Part shown: positions 6,095-15,000 of the stretch, piece after piece
Layout of the letters: the number at the start of each line of letters is the position of its first letter
Numbering within the stretch: position 1 is the first letter of the stretch
DNA from: an uncultured Eubacteriales bacterium
GTDB lineage: Bacteria > Bacillota > Clostridia > Monoglobales > Monoglobaceae
Length of the DNA: 64,000 nt
Assembly (NCBI GenBank): GCA_958352815.1
Contig: CATWQA010000001.1
Span: forward strand, 121,494 to 185,493
Direction of reading: 5' to 3'
Position numbers and translations under genes: made by a program
The notes under the pieces: generated by a model
Told to the model about the DNA's origin: nothing
Seen by the model: only the letters and a program-made list of their open reading frames with translations
Databases searched by the model: none

Positions 6095-6114
6095 AATTAT
6101 TCATTTAATTTAGG

Positions 6115-7398
6115 CTATTCAGCCTCAACAGGTTCCTCAACAACCTCCTCAGCAACCTCTTCGGTAACAGGCTCGGAATTTACGCCGAACAGCTTCTTAA
6201 GTCTATCCATAGCTTCGATTGTATTGTTCCTGTCGCCGAATGCCGTGAGACGGAAATAGCCCTCGCCGTTTTCGCCGAATCCTGCGCCCGGAGTTCCCAC
6301 AACGTTAATGTTCTCCAAAAGGTAGTCAAAGAACTCCCATGACTTCATACCGTTGGGGCACTCGAGCCAGATATAGGGAGAATTAATTCCGCCGAAGTAC
6401 TTAATGCCGATTTCATCCATAGTGTCGGCAATAATCTTCGCATTCTCTCTGTAGTAGTTTACGTTCGCCATTATCTGCTCTTGACCCTCGGGAGTGAATA
6501 CCGCAGCGGCGCCTCTCTGCACAATGTAGGGAACGCCGTTGAACTTTGTGGTCTGGCGTCTTACCCAGAGCTTGTTAATCTCCACAACATCGCTGTCCAG
6601 CTTGAGGAGCTTCAGCTTGCTAACCTTAACCTTAAGGTCCTTAGGCACAATTGTGTATCCGCATCTGGTTCCGGTGAAGCTGGCAGTTTTTGACAGCGAG
6701 GAAAACTCGATGGCGCATCTCTTTGCTCCGTCAATTTCGTAAATGCTCCTCGGCAAAGTTTCATCCTGAATGAACACCTCATATGCCGCGTCAAACAGAA
6801 TAACTGCGTCATTCTTTAAAGCGTAGTCAACCCACGCCTTAAGCTGCTCCTTGGTGTAAACAGCTCCGGTTGGGTTATTGGGAGAGCAGAGGTATATTAT
6901 GTCAGCCTTAACATTGCTTTCGGGCAGAGGGCAGAATCCGTTTTCTGCATTTGCCTGCATATACTCAATCTTTCTGCCGTTCATTATGTTTGTATCCACA
7001 TAAACAGGGTACACCGGGTCGGGGATAAGCACAACGTTATCCTTGTCAAACAAGTCGGTAATATTACCCACGTCGCTCTTTGCGCCGTCGCTGATAAACA
7101 CCTCGTCAAGCTCAACTCTGATGGTGTTTGACTTATAGTATTCGACAATCTTTTCTCTCAGAAAGTCATAACCCTGCTCGGGGCCGTAGCCTCTGAAGGT
7201 CTCCTTAACGGCCATCTCATCAACAGCGGCATGAAGAGCCTCAACAACCGCAGGCACCAGAGGCAGAGTAACATCGCCGATGCCCAGTCTGATTATCTTC
7301 TTATCAGGGTTTTGAGCCGAATATTCATTAACCTTTCTGGCAATATCGGAAAACAGGTAGCTTTCCTTAACGTTTAGAAAATTTTCGTTTATTTTCAT
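6115..7398 (-). CDS. dapL: LL-diaminopimelate aminotransferase
   Basis: A 427-residue class I/II PLP aminotransferase. It matches DapL: N-terminal NENFLNVKESYLFSDIARKV, LGIGDVTLPL, GYGPEQGYDFLRE, SDGAKSDVGNI, PDPVYPVYVDT, CSPNNPTGAVY, and the PLP-lysine motif SSLSKTASFTGTRCGY near residue 236. DapL converts tetrahydrodipicolinate directly to LL-diaminopimelate with glutamate as amino donor, feeding lysine and peptidoglycan. It follows dapF by 33 bases in the same direction, so the two form an operon. The C-terminus carries an unusual acidic tail of repeated Glu-Val-Ala (EEVAEEVVEEPVEAE), beyond the usual end of the family; its role is unknown. Confidence 0.95.
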   Translation of the reverse strand: MKINENFLNVKESYLFSDIARKVNEYSAQNPDKKIIRLGIGDVTLPLVPAVVEALHAAVDEMAVKETFRGYGPEQGYDFLREKIVEYYKSNTIRVELDEVFISDGAKSDVGNITDLFDKDNVVLIPDPVYPVYVDTNIMNGRKIEYMQANAENGFCPLPESNVKADIIYLCSPNNPTGAVYTKEQLKAWVDYALKNDAVILFDAAYEVFIQDETLPRSIYEIDGAKRCAIEFSSLSKTASFTGTRCGYTIVPKDLKVKVSKLKLLKLDSDVVEINKLWVRRQTTKFNGVPYIVQRGAAAVFTPEGQEQIMANVNYYRENAKIIADTMDEIGIKYFGGINSPYIWLECPNGMKSWEFFDYLLENINVVGTPGAGFGENGEGYFRLTAFGDRNNTIEAMDRLKKLFGVNSEPVTEEVAEEVVEEPVEAE

Positions 7399-7431
7399 TT
7401 CTGTACTCCTTTATATAAATTAATTTAACAC

Positions 7432-8286
7432 TTACCTTGCAATAGGCGGGACGTCCACTTCACCCTCGCACACAAAGGTTGCAGGACCCTTTTTTATAAC
7501 CGTGCCGTCTGACATATAGGTGATTTTCAGGGTTCCTCCCCGAAGCTTAACGGTTATCTCTCTGTCTGCCTTACAGAAGCCGTTGAGGACTGCCGCAACC
7601 ACAGCCGCACAGGCTCCCGTGCCACATGCCCAAGTCTCGCCGCTGCCGCGTTCCCACACGCGCATTTTTAAGGTTGACTCATTCAGCACCTGAATAAACT
7701 CTGTATTAATGCGCTCAGGGAACAGCTCGTGATTTTCAAACTTGGGTCCCAGTTCCTCCAAGTTAAGGCTGTCAATATCATCCATGAAAACCACAGCGTG
7801 AGGATTGCCCATGGAAACGCCCGTTATTTCATATTCCACTCCGTCAACCTTAATAGGTTTGCTTACGATTTGGTCATAGTCCATATTAATGGGTATCTTT
7901 TTCGGGTCGGTCTCCGCCTTACCCATGCTGACGGTTACTGAAACTACCTCATGATTTATAACGTCAAGCTCCAATGTTTTTATGCCCGAAAGGGTTTCAA
8001 GAGTTATCTCGGTCTTTTTGGTGAGCCCGTTATCATAAACATACTTGCCCACACATCTTGTGGCGTTGCCGCACATTTCAGCCTCGGAACCGTCCGCATT
8101 AAATATACGCATTTTAAAATCAGCAACCTCTGACGGCATTATGAGAACCAAGCCGTCACTTCCGATACCGAAGTGAACATCCGAAACAAATTCGGACATT
8201 TTTGACGGGTTAAATACCTCCTCCTCAAAACAGTTGATGTAAATATAGCAATTGCCTATGCCGTGCATTTTTGTAAATTTGGTCAT
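7432..8286 (-). CDS. dapF: Diaminopimelate epimerase
   Basis: A 284-residue protein that interconverts LL- and meso-diaminopimelate. The two catalytic cysteines are visible in EMCGNATRCVGKYV (near residue 70) and WACGTGACAAVV (near residue 221), the expected pair for this cofactor-independent epimerase. The N-terminus MTKFTKMHGIGNCYIYINCF matches the family (usual FTKMHGLGNDF), with Asp-Phe changed to Cys-Tyr. Length is normal. GGGGGTG lies about five bases before the ATG. It is first in the dapF-dapL operon, with a promoter at 8322-8350. Confidence 0.95.
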   Translation of the reverse strand: MTKFTKMHGIGNCYIYINCFEEEVFNPSKMSEFVSDVHFGIGSDGLVLIMPSEVADFKMRIFNADGSEAEMCGNATRCVGKYVYDNGLTKKTEITLETLSGIKTLELDVINHEVVSVTVSMGKAETDPKKIPINMDYDQIVSKPIKVDGVEYEITGVSMGNPHAVVFMDDIDSLNLEELGPKFENHELFPERINTEFIQVLNESTLKMRVWERGSGETWACGTGACAAVVAAVLNGFCKADREITVKLRGGTLKITYMSDGTVIKKGPATFVCEGEVDVPPIAR

Positions 8287-8321
8287 GGTAACACCCCCGT
8301 ATTATTTGCCTGAATATAAAT

Positions 8322-8350
8322 ATTTTACCACAATAGGTTTTGAATTACAA
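8322..8350 (-). promoter_or_regulatory. Sigma-A promoter for dapF-dapL
   Basis: TTGTAA (8350-8345) and TAAAAT (8327-8322) on the minus strand, 17-base spacing, ~35 bases upstream of dapF. There is no room for a lysine riboswitch in this short leader. Confidence 0.6.
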
Positions 8351-8451
8351 TAGAAACCATCAACAAATTTTAAATAAATTAAAAATGTTCACATAAATTT
8401 TATTGTAATTTCCGCTGTTTTATGATAGAGTTAAGCTCGAGGTGAGAATTA

Positions 8452-8832
8452 ATGGACATACTCAACAAATTCAGAGAATTTATGCAGGACAGATACGGCT
8501 ACGACAAGCTGGGACTGTATATTATAATAACTTCAATAATTTTGTCGTTTTTATCGCGGCTGTTCTTCTTATGGCCGCTGAACTGGCTGTCAATAATCTT
8601 GGACGTGATTTTTATCTATCGGTTTTTGTCAAAAAAGGAGTACGCAAGGTCACGGGAAAACAGGATTTTTCTGGATTTTCTCGAAAAGGCAAAGGACTTT
8701 TTTGCAAAAAACGGTTCGGGAGTAAAATACTACAGATGCCCTGTTTGCAAAACTCGGTTCACACGGGAGGAGAGCAAGGGCGGCAAGTATACCACCAAAA
8801 AGGTTTGCCCAAAGTGCGGCAATGAATTTTGA
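8452..8832 (+). CDS. Small membrane protein with C-terminal zinc ribbon
   Basis: A 126-residue protein. An N-terminal amphipathic helix is followed by two close membrane segments (about 22-40, IIITSIILSFLSRLFFLWPL, and about 43-58, LSIILDVIFIYRFL). A charged helix follows, and the C-terminus has a zinc ribbon with two Cys pairs, CPVC near residue 96 and CPKC near residue 120. The name and function are unknown; similar small membrane zinc-ribbon proteins are common in Clostridia. GAGGTGAG lies about six bases before the ATG. It is divergent from dapF and has its own terminator. Confidence 0.75.
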   Translation: MDILNKFREFMQDRYGYDKLGLYIIITSIILSFLSRLFFLWPLNWLSIILDVIFIYRFLSKKEYARSRENRIFLDFLEKAKDFFAKNGSGVKYYRCPVCKTRFTREESKGGKYTTKKVCPKCGNEF

Positions 8833-8834
8833 TT

Positions 8835-8859
8835 TTTTCAAAGGATTTTTCCTTTGAAA
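8835..8859 (+). terminator. Terminator after the zinc-ribbon membrane protein
   Basis: TTTCAAAGGA and TCCTTTGAAA pair around a T-rich loop just after the stop codon. The downstream T tract is weak. Confidence 0.55.
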
Positions 8860-8897
8860 CCTTTATGGTTCATAATTAATGATGTAAATGCAAAATA

Positions 8898-9205
8898 CAA
8901 TGGGGCTCGCGAAGAGTCGAAAGACTTTTGAGGAAGGAAGATGTACAACGCAGCAAGCAACCGATTTTTGTACAAACAACAATCAAAACGTAGCGTAGTC
9001 CCCCAACGCGCCTGCGCGCCTCACGTGTCGCCTGCATCGGCAAAATCTAAGGAATATTATTGACATTAGTTACTACGACTTAATTGGAATACTGCGAGCC
9101 AACCAACTTCAAAGAAGTTGGGTCACAGGCGACCTACCGTGCTTGCTTGCCCGCTTTTGCCAAAGCGGGCACAATGCCGCCCCAAGCGCTGAGGCAGACA
9201 TAATT
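8898..9205 (-). repeat. Repeat-rich intergenic region with dispersed structured repeat, copy B
   Basis: The stretch 8860-9216 has no gene. About 9008-9147, read on the minus strand, is a near-identical copy of 577-735, with hairpin CCAACTTC-TTT-GAAGTTGG and the TTGCCG end. To its left (8898-8950) is a hairpin related to 4572-4625 and 48930-48990. To its right, CCCGCTTTTGCC/AAAGCGGGC forms a further palindrome near 9150-9170. Confidence 0.75.
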
Positions 9206-9216
9206 TTAGGCAGCAA

Positions 9217-9247
9217 AAAAGGAATGTGCGTGGTGCACATTCCTTTT
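9217..9247 (-). terminator. Terminator of the SLH pectate lyase/S-layer operon
   Basis: AAAAGGAATGTG at 9217-9228 pairs with CACATTCCTTTT at 9236-9247; the minus-strand reading ends in a T run. It lies 12 bases past the stop of the SLH gene. Confidence 0.85.
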
Positions 9248-9258
9248 ATTATTGCAAA

Positions 9259-12015
9259 TTACTGGATAACAAGCATATCGATTTCGGCATCGATATTCTT
9301 TGTTCTGATGAATACCTGGTTACCCTTTTCGATATCGTAGGGCTCGCCAACTATGATTTCATTCTTCTCTGTATCATAGATATACAGGTTGATACCCTGA
9401 GTAGGATATGCTCTGTAGTATCTCTTATCGTTAATGTTAGATGTTGCTACAGCATAGAAGTCAAAGACGCTTGTAATCTGACCGAATACTGTGTACAGAT
9501 CATCATTTGAAATCTTGTAGCTCTCCAGGTTATCCTGGTTAATCTCAAAGTACTGGTCATCCTTACCTGCTCTCAGTGCGTAGTTAAACAAAACTCTGTA
9601 CGCATACAAGTAATCATTTGAGCCAACTTCAAACTGGATAACGTCGCCTCTTACCAGCTCATCAATCTCTTTGTTATCCTTTGTTGTGAGAGAACCAAGC
9701 TGCGATACGTCATCATCGATCATGTATGAAACATACTCGCCCTTTGACCAGCCCGAAATCTCCTTAACGTTTAACATTCTCTCCTCATCCCAGACGGTTG
9801 AGAACTTGTCAACAACCAGAGTATTGGCTGTGTCGGAAACCTTTGAAGGCTCCTTCTCTTTGTTAACAATAACGTTTGCAACACCGTTTCTGATATCATA
9901 AATCTCAACAGTGTATGAACCGTTTGTCAAGTCTTCCTTCTTGCTTACGGAGTAATCCTCGTCACGGTCACGGTCAACAAAGGGAATATTGAAGATGATT
10001 GTTGAGTCGTCAACTGCGCAAGTGCTGATAAGACCGTTTGTATATCTTGCTGTATCACTAAAGTACTTACCGAAGTCAAGGTCATCAGGATCTGCAAGCT
10101 CACTTACATAATCGGCAGCTTGGTAGATTGACTTAACCTGTCCTGCTGAGTTAATATCATATACTATGAGCTGACGATCTGCAAAGGCGCCCGACTCAAT
10201 AATGTACTGCGCTGTGCGCTGTCCAATCTCTGCGGGCTCCGATGCGCTCTTTCTAACGTTTGTGTTCACCTTTGTTGCTGACTCATATTCGTTAATATTG
10301 CCGTACTTATCAAGAACCTTGATTCTGAAAGTTGACTGGAACGCGTCATAATTTGAGCCAAAGTTAATCAGGTATCCGTAGTTACCGCCGGTTGAAGTTG
10401 TTGAGTTTGTTCCCAGAAGTCTGCCGTCATATGTGAGCTGGAAGTCGCTTGTAAAACCTGCTGTCAGTTCCTTTGTGCAGTAGGTTGATACAAAGTATCT
10501 GCCAACACCGTCAATCTCCACAACCTGAACTGTTCCTGAGGGATATTCCTCACTTGTAACAGTTGTAATCGTTCCGGAGATGTTGTTTCTTGATACATAA
10601 CCTCTGATGTACTCGCCGTCCTTACTTACGCTGTAAGTAATAACGTCGTTCTTTACCAAATCCTCGGGCTGAATTTCAACACCGTCAAGAGTCAATCTTG
10701 TATGATAGAGAGACTCAAACTTAATCTCAGGCAGCTTGTTTGTCATGTTGTTCTGGAGAACCACCTGGTATGTTGTCTTGTTATATCTCTCAAACATACC
10801 GTCAAATTGCTCCTGAATAATAACGGCACTTGCCTTTGCGGCACTTTCGTAAGTAATAACCTTAACATTACCCTCTACAAGTTCAAGAGAAGTATCGCTA
10901 AGCTCGCTGTAAGGCTTACCGTTATATGAAACTGCGGTCGTGCCGTCAATTACAAAGGTCTTATCTCTGCCGTTCTCATCTGTGTAAACCAATTCATTCT
11001 GTGTGAAAGACGTAATGTCTCTCGCATTTATAACATACTCTCTGTTTCTGTCGCCTCTGGGCTCCATGTACGCAATGTAATTTCTTCTGTATCCTGATAC
11101 ATCTTCCATATAGTAGAATGTAACTTCATATCCCAGAAGATCCTCAGCGTTTGTAGAGTCCGCTACCTGATAGCACACGCCGTCAATCAGAACTTCGTTC
11201 TCAAGGTCAACTTCAACGTCTGTCAGAGTTGAGAAGTATGTACCTGTTACAAAACCTGTGTCTGTGTACATCTTGTACGTCTCTGTGAGCAATGTCTTGC
11301 TATCGCTGATTACAACCTCTGAGGTACCGTCTGCGTTGTAGATAACTGTATCCATCAGATATGCTTCCATAGCGTTTCTAACCATCTTTGACATCTGCAT
11401 AGCTGTCATTGAGTCAGTGTAGCTCAGGTTTACGCCGTTATAGATACCCTGTCTCAAAGCGAAAGATGTGTAACCTGCGGGGAAGCCGCCGTTTGTCGCC
11501 TCACACGCTGTCTGGTAACCCAGTGCGCACATAAGCATCTTAGAAGCCTCGTTTACCAAAATCGGGTCGTTGGGTCTGAACTGTGAATTTCCGTCACCGC
11601 TCAAAATTCCTACCTCTGTCAGGTAGCAGATTGCGGAATAAGCCGCGCTGTTCTCATCAAGGTCAACATAAGGAGACTGACCGTATCTGGGATAGCCCGC
11701 TGTGTTTGCCTTCATCATCTTTGCTACGATTGTGGCAAAGTCCGCTCTTGTTACCTGCTGCTTCTGCCAGTAACCATCCTCCAGCATCTCAAAGAGACCC
11801 AGAGCATAGTCGAACTTATAAGCGTCCGCATACTGAACATCATCGTTGGGGAGCGACGCTAAGGTCGCTCCCGCTGCTGAGCTGACAACAGCTTCAGCAG
11901 CTTCTTGGTTTGTTGTTGTGGTTGTTACGTCGTCGGCAAAGGTTACCATGGTAGATAAGCTGAGAACCATGACAACTGCCAACAATAATGATACTACTTT
12001 TTTCAGATTACTCAT
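9259..12015 (-). CDS. S-layer-like protein with N-terminal SLH domains
   Basis: A 918-residue secreted protein. The signal peptide is MSNLKKVVSLLLAVVMVLSL and on to TFADD. Residues about 58-230 carry SLH-type repeats (QVTRADFATIVAKMM; AICYLTEVGILSGDGNSQFR then PNDPILVNEASKMLM; a third weaker one near IYNGVNLSYTDSMTAMQMSK). SLH domains bind pyruvylated secondary cell wall polymer. The remaining ~690 residues are beta-rich, Tyr/Asp/Thr-rich and without a recognisable catalytic motif, fitting an S-layer or surface structural protein. The layout is the same as the 954-residue protein at 28944-31808. The ATG overlaps the last codons of the upstream pectate lyase gene by 8 bases, with its own GGAGGG eight bases upstream, so the two are co-transcribed and perhaps translationally coupled. 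Confidence 0.85.
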   Translation of the reverse strand: MSNLKKVVSLLLAVVMVLSLSTMVTFADDVTTTTTNQEAAEAVVSSAAGATLASLPNDDVQYADAYKFDYALGLFEMLEDGYWQKQQVTRADFATIVAKMMKANTAGYPRYGQSPYVDLDENSAAYSAICYLTEVGILSGDGNSQFRPNDPILVNEASKMLMCALGYQTACEATNGGFPAGYTSFALRQGIYNGVNLSYTDSMTAMQMSKMVRNAMEAYLMDTVIYNADGTSEVVISDSKTLLTETYKMYTDTGFVTGTYFSTLTDVEVDLENEVLIDGVCYQVADSTNAEDLLGYEVTFYYMEDVSGYRRNYIAYMEPRGDRNREYVINARDITSFTQNELVYTDENGRDKTFVIDGTTAVSYNGKPYSELSDTSLELVEGNVKVITYESAAKASAVIIQEQFDGMFERYNKTTYQVVLQNNMTNKLPEIKFESLYHTRLTLDGVEIQPEDLVKNDVITYSVSKDGEYIRGYVSRNNISGTITTVTSEEYPSGTVQVVEIDGVGRYFVSTYCTKELTAGFTSDFQLTYDGRLLGTNSTTSTGGNYGYLINFGSNYDAFQSTFRIKVLDKYGNINEYESATKVNTNVRKSASEPAEIGQRTAQYIIESGAFADRQLIVYDINSAGQVKSIYQAADYVSELADPDDLDFGKYFSDTARYTNGLISTCAVDDSTIIFNIPFVDRDRDEDYSVSKKEDLTNGSYTVEIYDIRNGVANVIVNKEKEPSKVSDTANTLVVDKFSTVWDEERMLNVKEISGWSKGEYVSYMIDDDVSQLGSLTTKDNKEIDELVRGDVIQFEVGSNDYLYAYRVLFNYALRAGKDDQYFEINQDNLESYKISNDDLYTVFGQITSVFDFYAVATSNINDKRYYRAYPTQGINLYIYDTEKNEIIVGEPYDIEKGNQVFIRTKNIDAEIDMLVIQ

Positions 12016-15000
12016 TAACAGTTCCCTCCATCTCTAATAATCCATATATGATTTTAGCGGATTGAGCACGTTCAGCCGATCCCTTAGGATCAAGCATATT
12101 GCTGCCTACGCCATTTACTATTTCTGCGCAATACATCTTTTCAATCGCTTCGACAGCATAGTCACTTATATCGGACTGGTCGGCAAAGGTCTCATAGCCC
12201 TTGTTTGACGGAATATCAATTCCAAATGTGGTCATGGCTCTGTATGCCATTACCATCATGTCCTCACGTGAAATGTTATCATCAACGCCGAAATATGTCT
12301 CGTCGTTTACTGTGTAACCGTTGGTTACTCCCAGTGCCACAGCCTTTGCAATAGGCTCGTAGTACCACTCGCCTGCCTGAACATCCGCAAACGGGACATT
12401 CTCCGCGGGAGTTGTGTCTTCACCAAACGCACGCATAAGCATTGTAATGTACTCAGCTCTGGTAACGTTATCAGCGGGAGCAAATGTACGCTCTGCCACA
12501 CCGTTTATAATTCCTGCCTCTGCAAGAGCGTTGATAGGCTCAACTGCCCACTGTACGTCTGCAAGATCATCGAAGTACTTATTGGTGTCAGGGTTCATTG
12601 TTGCTGTAGGTTCAGCCGTCGGCGTTGCCGTAGCGTTGGGGTCTGCTGTGGGAGCAGGTGTTGCTGTAGCGGTATTCATTCCGCCGCTTCCGCTGCCACC
12701 GCCGCCGGTAGCGCCGATAGTTCCGGGTCCGACAGGTGCGGGAGGTGTCTGGCTTGAGCTCGTGCCGTCGCCTGTGTACGCCCTAATGCTTGCAACGTTT
12801 ACCCACGAATAACCATCGTTACGCGACTTGATCTGAATCTTACCTACGTTGTATGGTTCCTCAACGTCCTCACTAAATTCGCCGGCTTCGTAAATCGGCT
12901 GGCCGTCTGCATAAACCTTAACATTGTTCTGAGCCGGATTTACAACAACCTTGTATGTTACGAACTCTGCCGAGCCTAACTGATAATACCATATACCATG
13001 AAGCGTCTTATCAGTATCCGCCTGATTGGAATACTTAGCATCGCCATAGACCGTGGTATTTTTATATGTACCGAGACTGTAACCTAAACTGGGAGGAAGC
13101 ACTTTGGCAGCGTCCGAATCCGATCCCGGAGTTATACCTGTCTTATAAGAACCTACAGACGTTGAGCCGAACTTCAAAGTATTGTGTTCAACCGTGCCGT
13201 CAAATCTTCCGCTACTCGTCTCGCTGATGGGCGTTGACTCACTGTCAAAGTAAATCGTAAACACTGTTTCCCAAAGAGCAGAGTTGGTTGAGTCCATATC
13301 CTCCGAGGGAAGTACGTCCTTATAGAAGTTGAGCTGGAGAGTGTTATGCTCATTCAGAGCCACCTTCTCTACGTTTTTCTGATGGTTGAGCGCATCGGTC
13401 TGCTTCTGATAGAGCAGCTTCATCTTAACCTCATAGGTAAAGGTCTCATCCTGTGTTACGGCAAGCTTGTTATCCATGTTTACACCGTGAGAGTTGGTCT
13501 CATCAAGGAGCTGCAGTACATTCTCACCTGTGTCGGGGTCAGGCGTCATGTCAACCTTTCCGCCCAGGACATACATATACTGATCTTTCAGGTATGCCGA
13601 CTTTTCCTCATCAGTCATCTTCGTGAAGTCGTAATCAAAGAGTACACCTGTCGGTATTGCCGAAACAACATCCGAGGGAGTTCTGCCGTTTGCGTTAACT
13701 GCAACAACCAAGAAATAGTAGGTAACATCATTTGTAAGACCTGTTACCACCTGCTTATTGGTTCTGGCTTCAATACCTGTCAGCTTATAAGCATATGCCG
13801 AGTAGTCGCTGCCATGGTTAACTGTGTCATAGTAAATCTCATAGCCTTCGTCTGTTGCAACGTCACCTGTCCAGTTAAGTCTAACCTGATTCAGGTAGGG
13901 AACCTGGTTGGTTACCGTAGGCTTACTCGGGAGAACAACGCCCGTACTGGGGTTAATTGTTGTCTTGAAGGTCATGTTCTTCTCGTTATCGTCATTGGGG
14001 TCATATTCCGCAACGGTAACGTTACTGTTCTCATCAATAGCCGTAACCTTATAATAGTACTGGGTGTCAGGCTCAAGGTCAACCAAGGTCTGAGCATGAT
14101 ATGTATGGTAATAGTCCGTTGTCTCGTCATACGCAAGGATTTCCTTATTCGTATAAACGCCGGGCTCTGTGCCGTACTCCAGAACGCAGGCTGTTCTGTA
14201 ATCCGTGTTCCAGAACACCTGAGCTGTTGAGTAACCCAGGTTGTTCACCTTAAAGTTCTCAATTGAAGCCGGAGTATCGTCAACTGCCAGAGGCTGGTCG
14301 TCAGCCATAAACTGGAGGTACTCCTCAAGGTAGGTATAACCTGTATCTGCGTTTACAACACTTGCCAGATGCTTATTGGTGCTCCATCCTCTGTACTCCT
14401 TGTACCAGTTAGGGATACCGTCGCCCATGCCGTCCCATGCAATCTTATATGAGGGATTGTATCTGGGATCGTCCGGATTGGTCATTCCCGGGTAATTCTC
14501 TTCTCTGTACTGATTCATAAAGTCAGCAATTTCAGGGAAGTCCTCATATACCCATTCAGCGGGAACCAAATCGGAAACCGTTCTCTCGGTTGCGACGTAC
14601 TCCTGATCTTCGCTTACCAATGTATAACGAGTCTGGTCATAGTTGGGATCTGTTGTCTTAACGGTGCGGTCAAGAACGCTGTCGTACAGTGTATACGTAA
14701 TCTCCTGTCCGGGAGCTCCGCAGTACTCACCCCACCAGTCGCCTATTTCAAAGTTCATAGCATTGCTGCCGTACTTTTCGGTCGCATTATAGTTGGGATT
14801 GTTCTTGTTTACATCTGTATAGTTATCCCAGTCAACCGGTTTTGTATCCGCAGCATCTGTTCCCGCGCCCTTGAGAACAGGACCTGCACCCTGCTTAACG
14901 GTCCACTTACGCTCTACCTTAAACTCGCTGTAGTCTCTGCCGGTCCTCTTTTCAAGTTCATCAAAGAAGGGTGAGACCTCCTCTGCCGACAGAGTTGCGC

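Noticed and set aside
8287..8451. Lysine riboswitch or T-box upstream of dapF
   Set aside because: Only about 35 bases lie between promoter and start codon, far too short for either.
9259..12015. Catalytic domain in the large C-terminal part of the S-layer-like protein
   Set aside because: No glycosidase, lyase or peptidase motif was recognised; a structural surface protein is the simpler reading.
13346..14230. 294-codon plus-strand frame inside the pectate lyase gene
   Set aside because: Antisense shadow of a well-supported multidomain gene; low-complexity Cys/Ile/Val-rich translation and no ribosome site.
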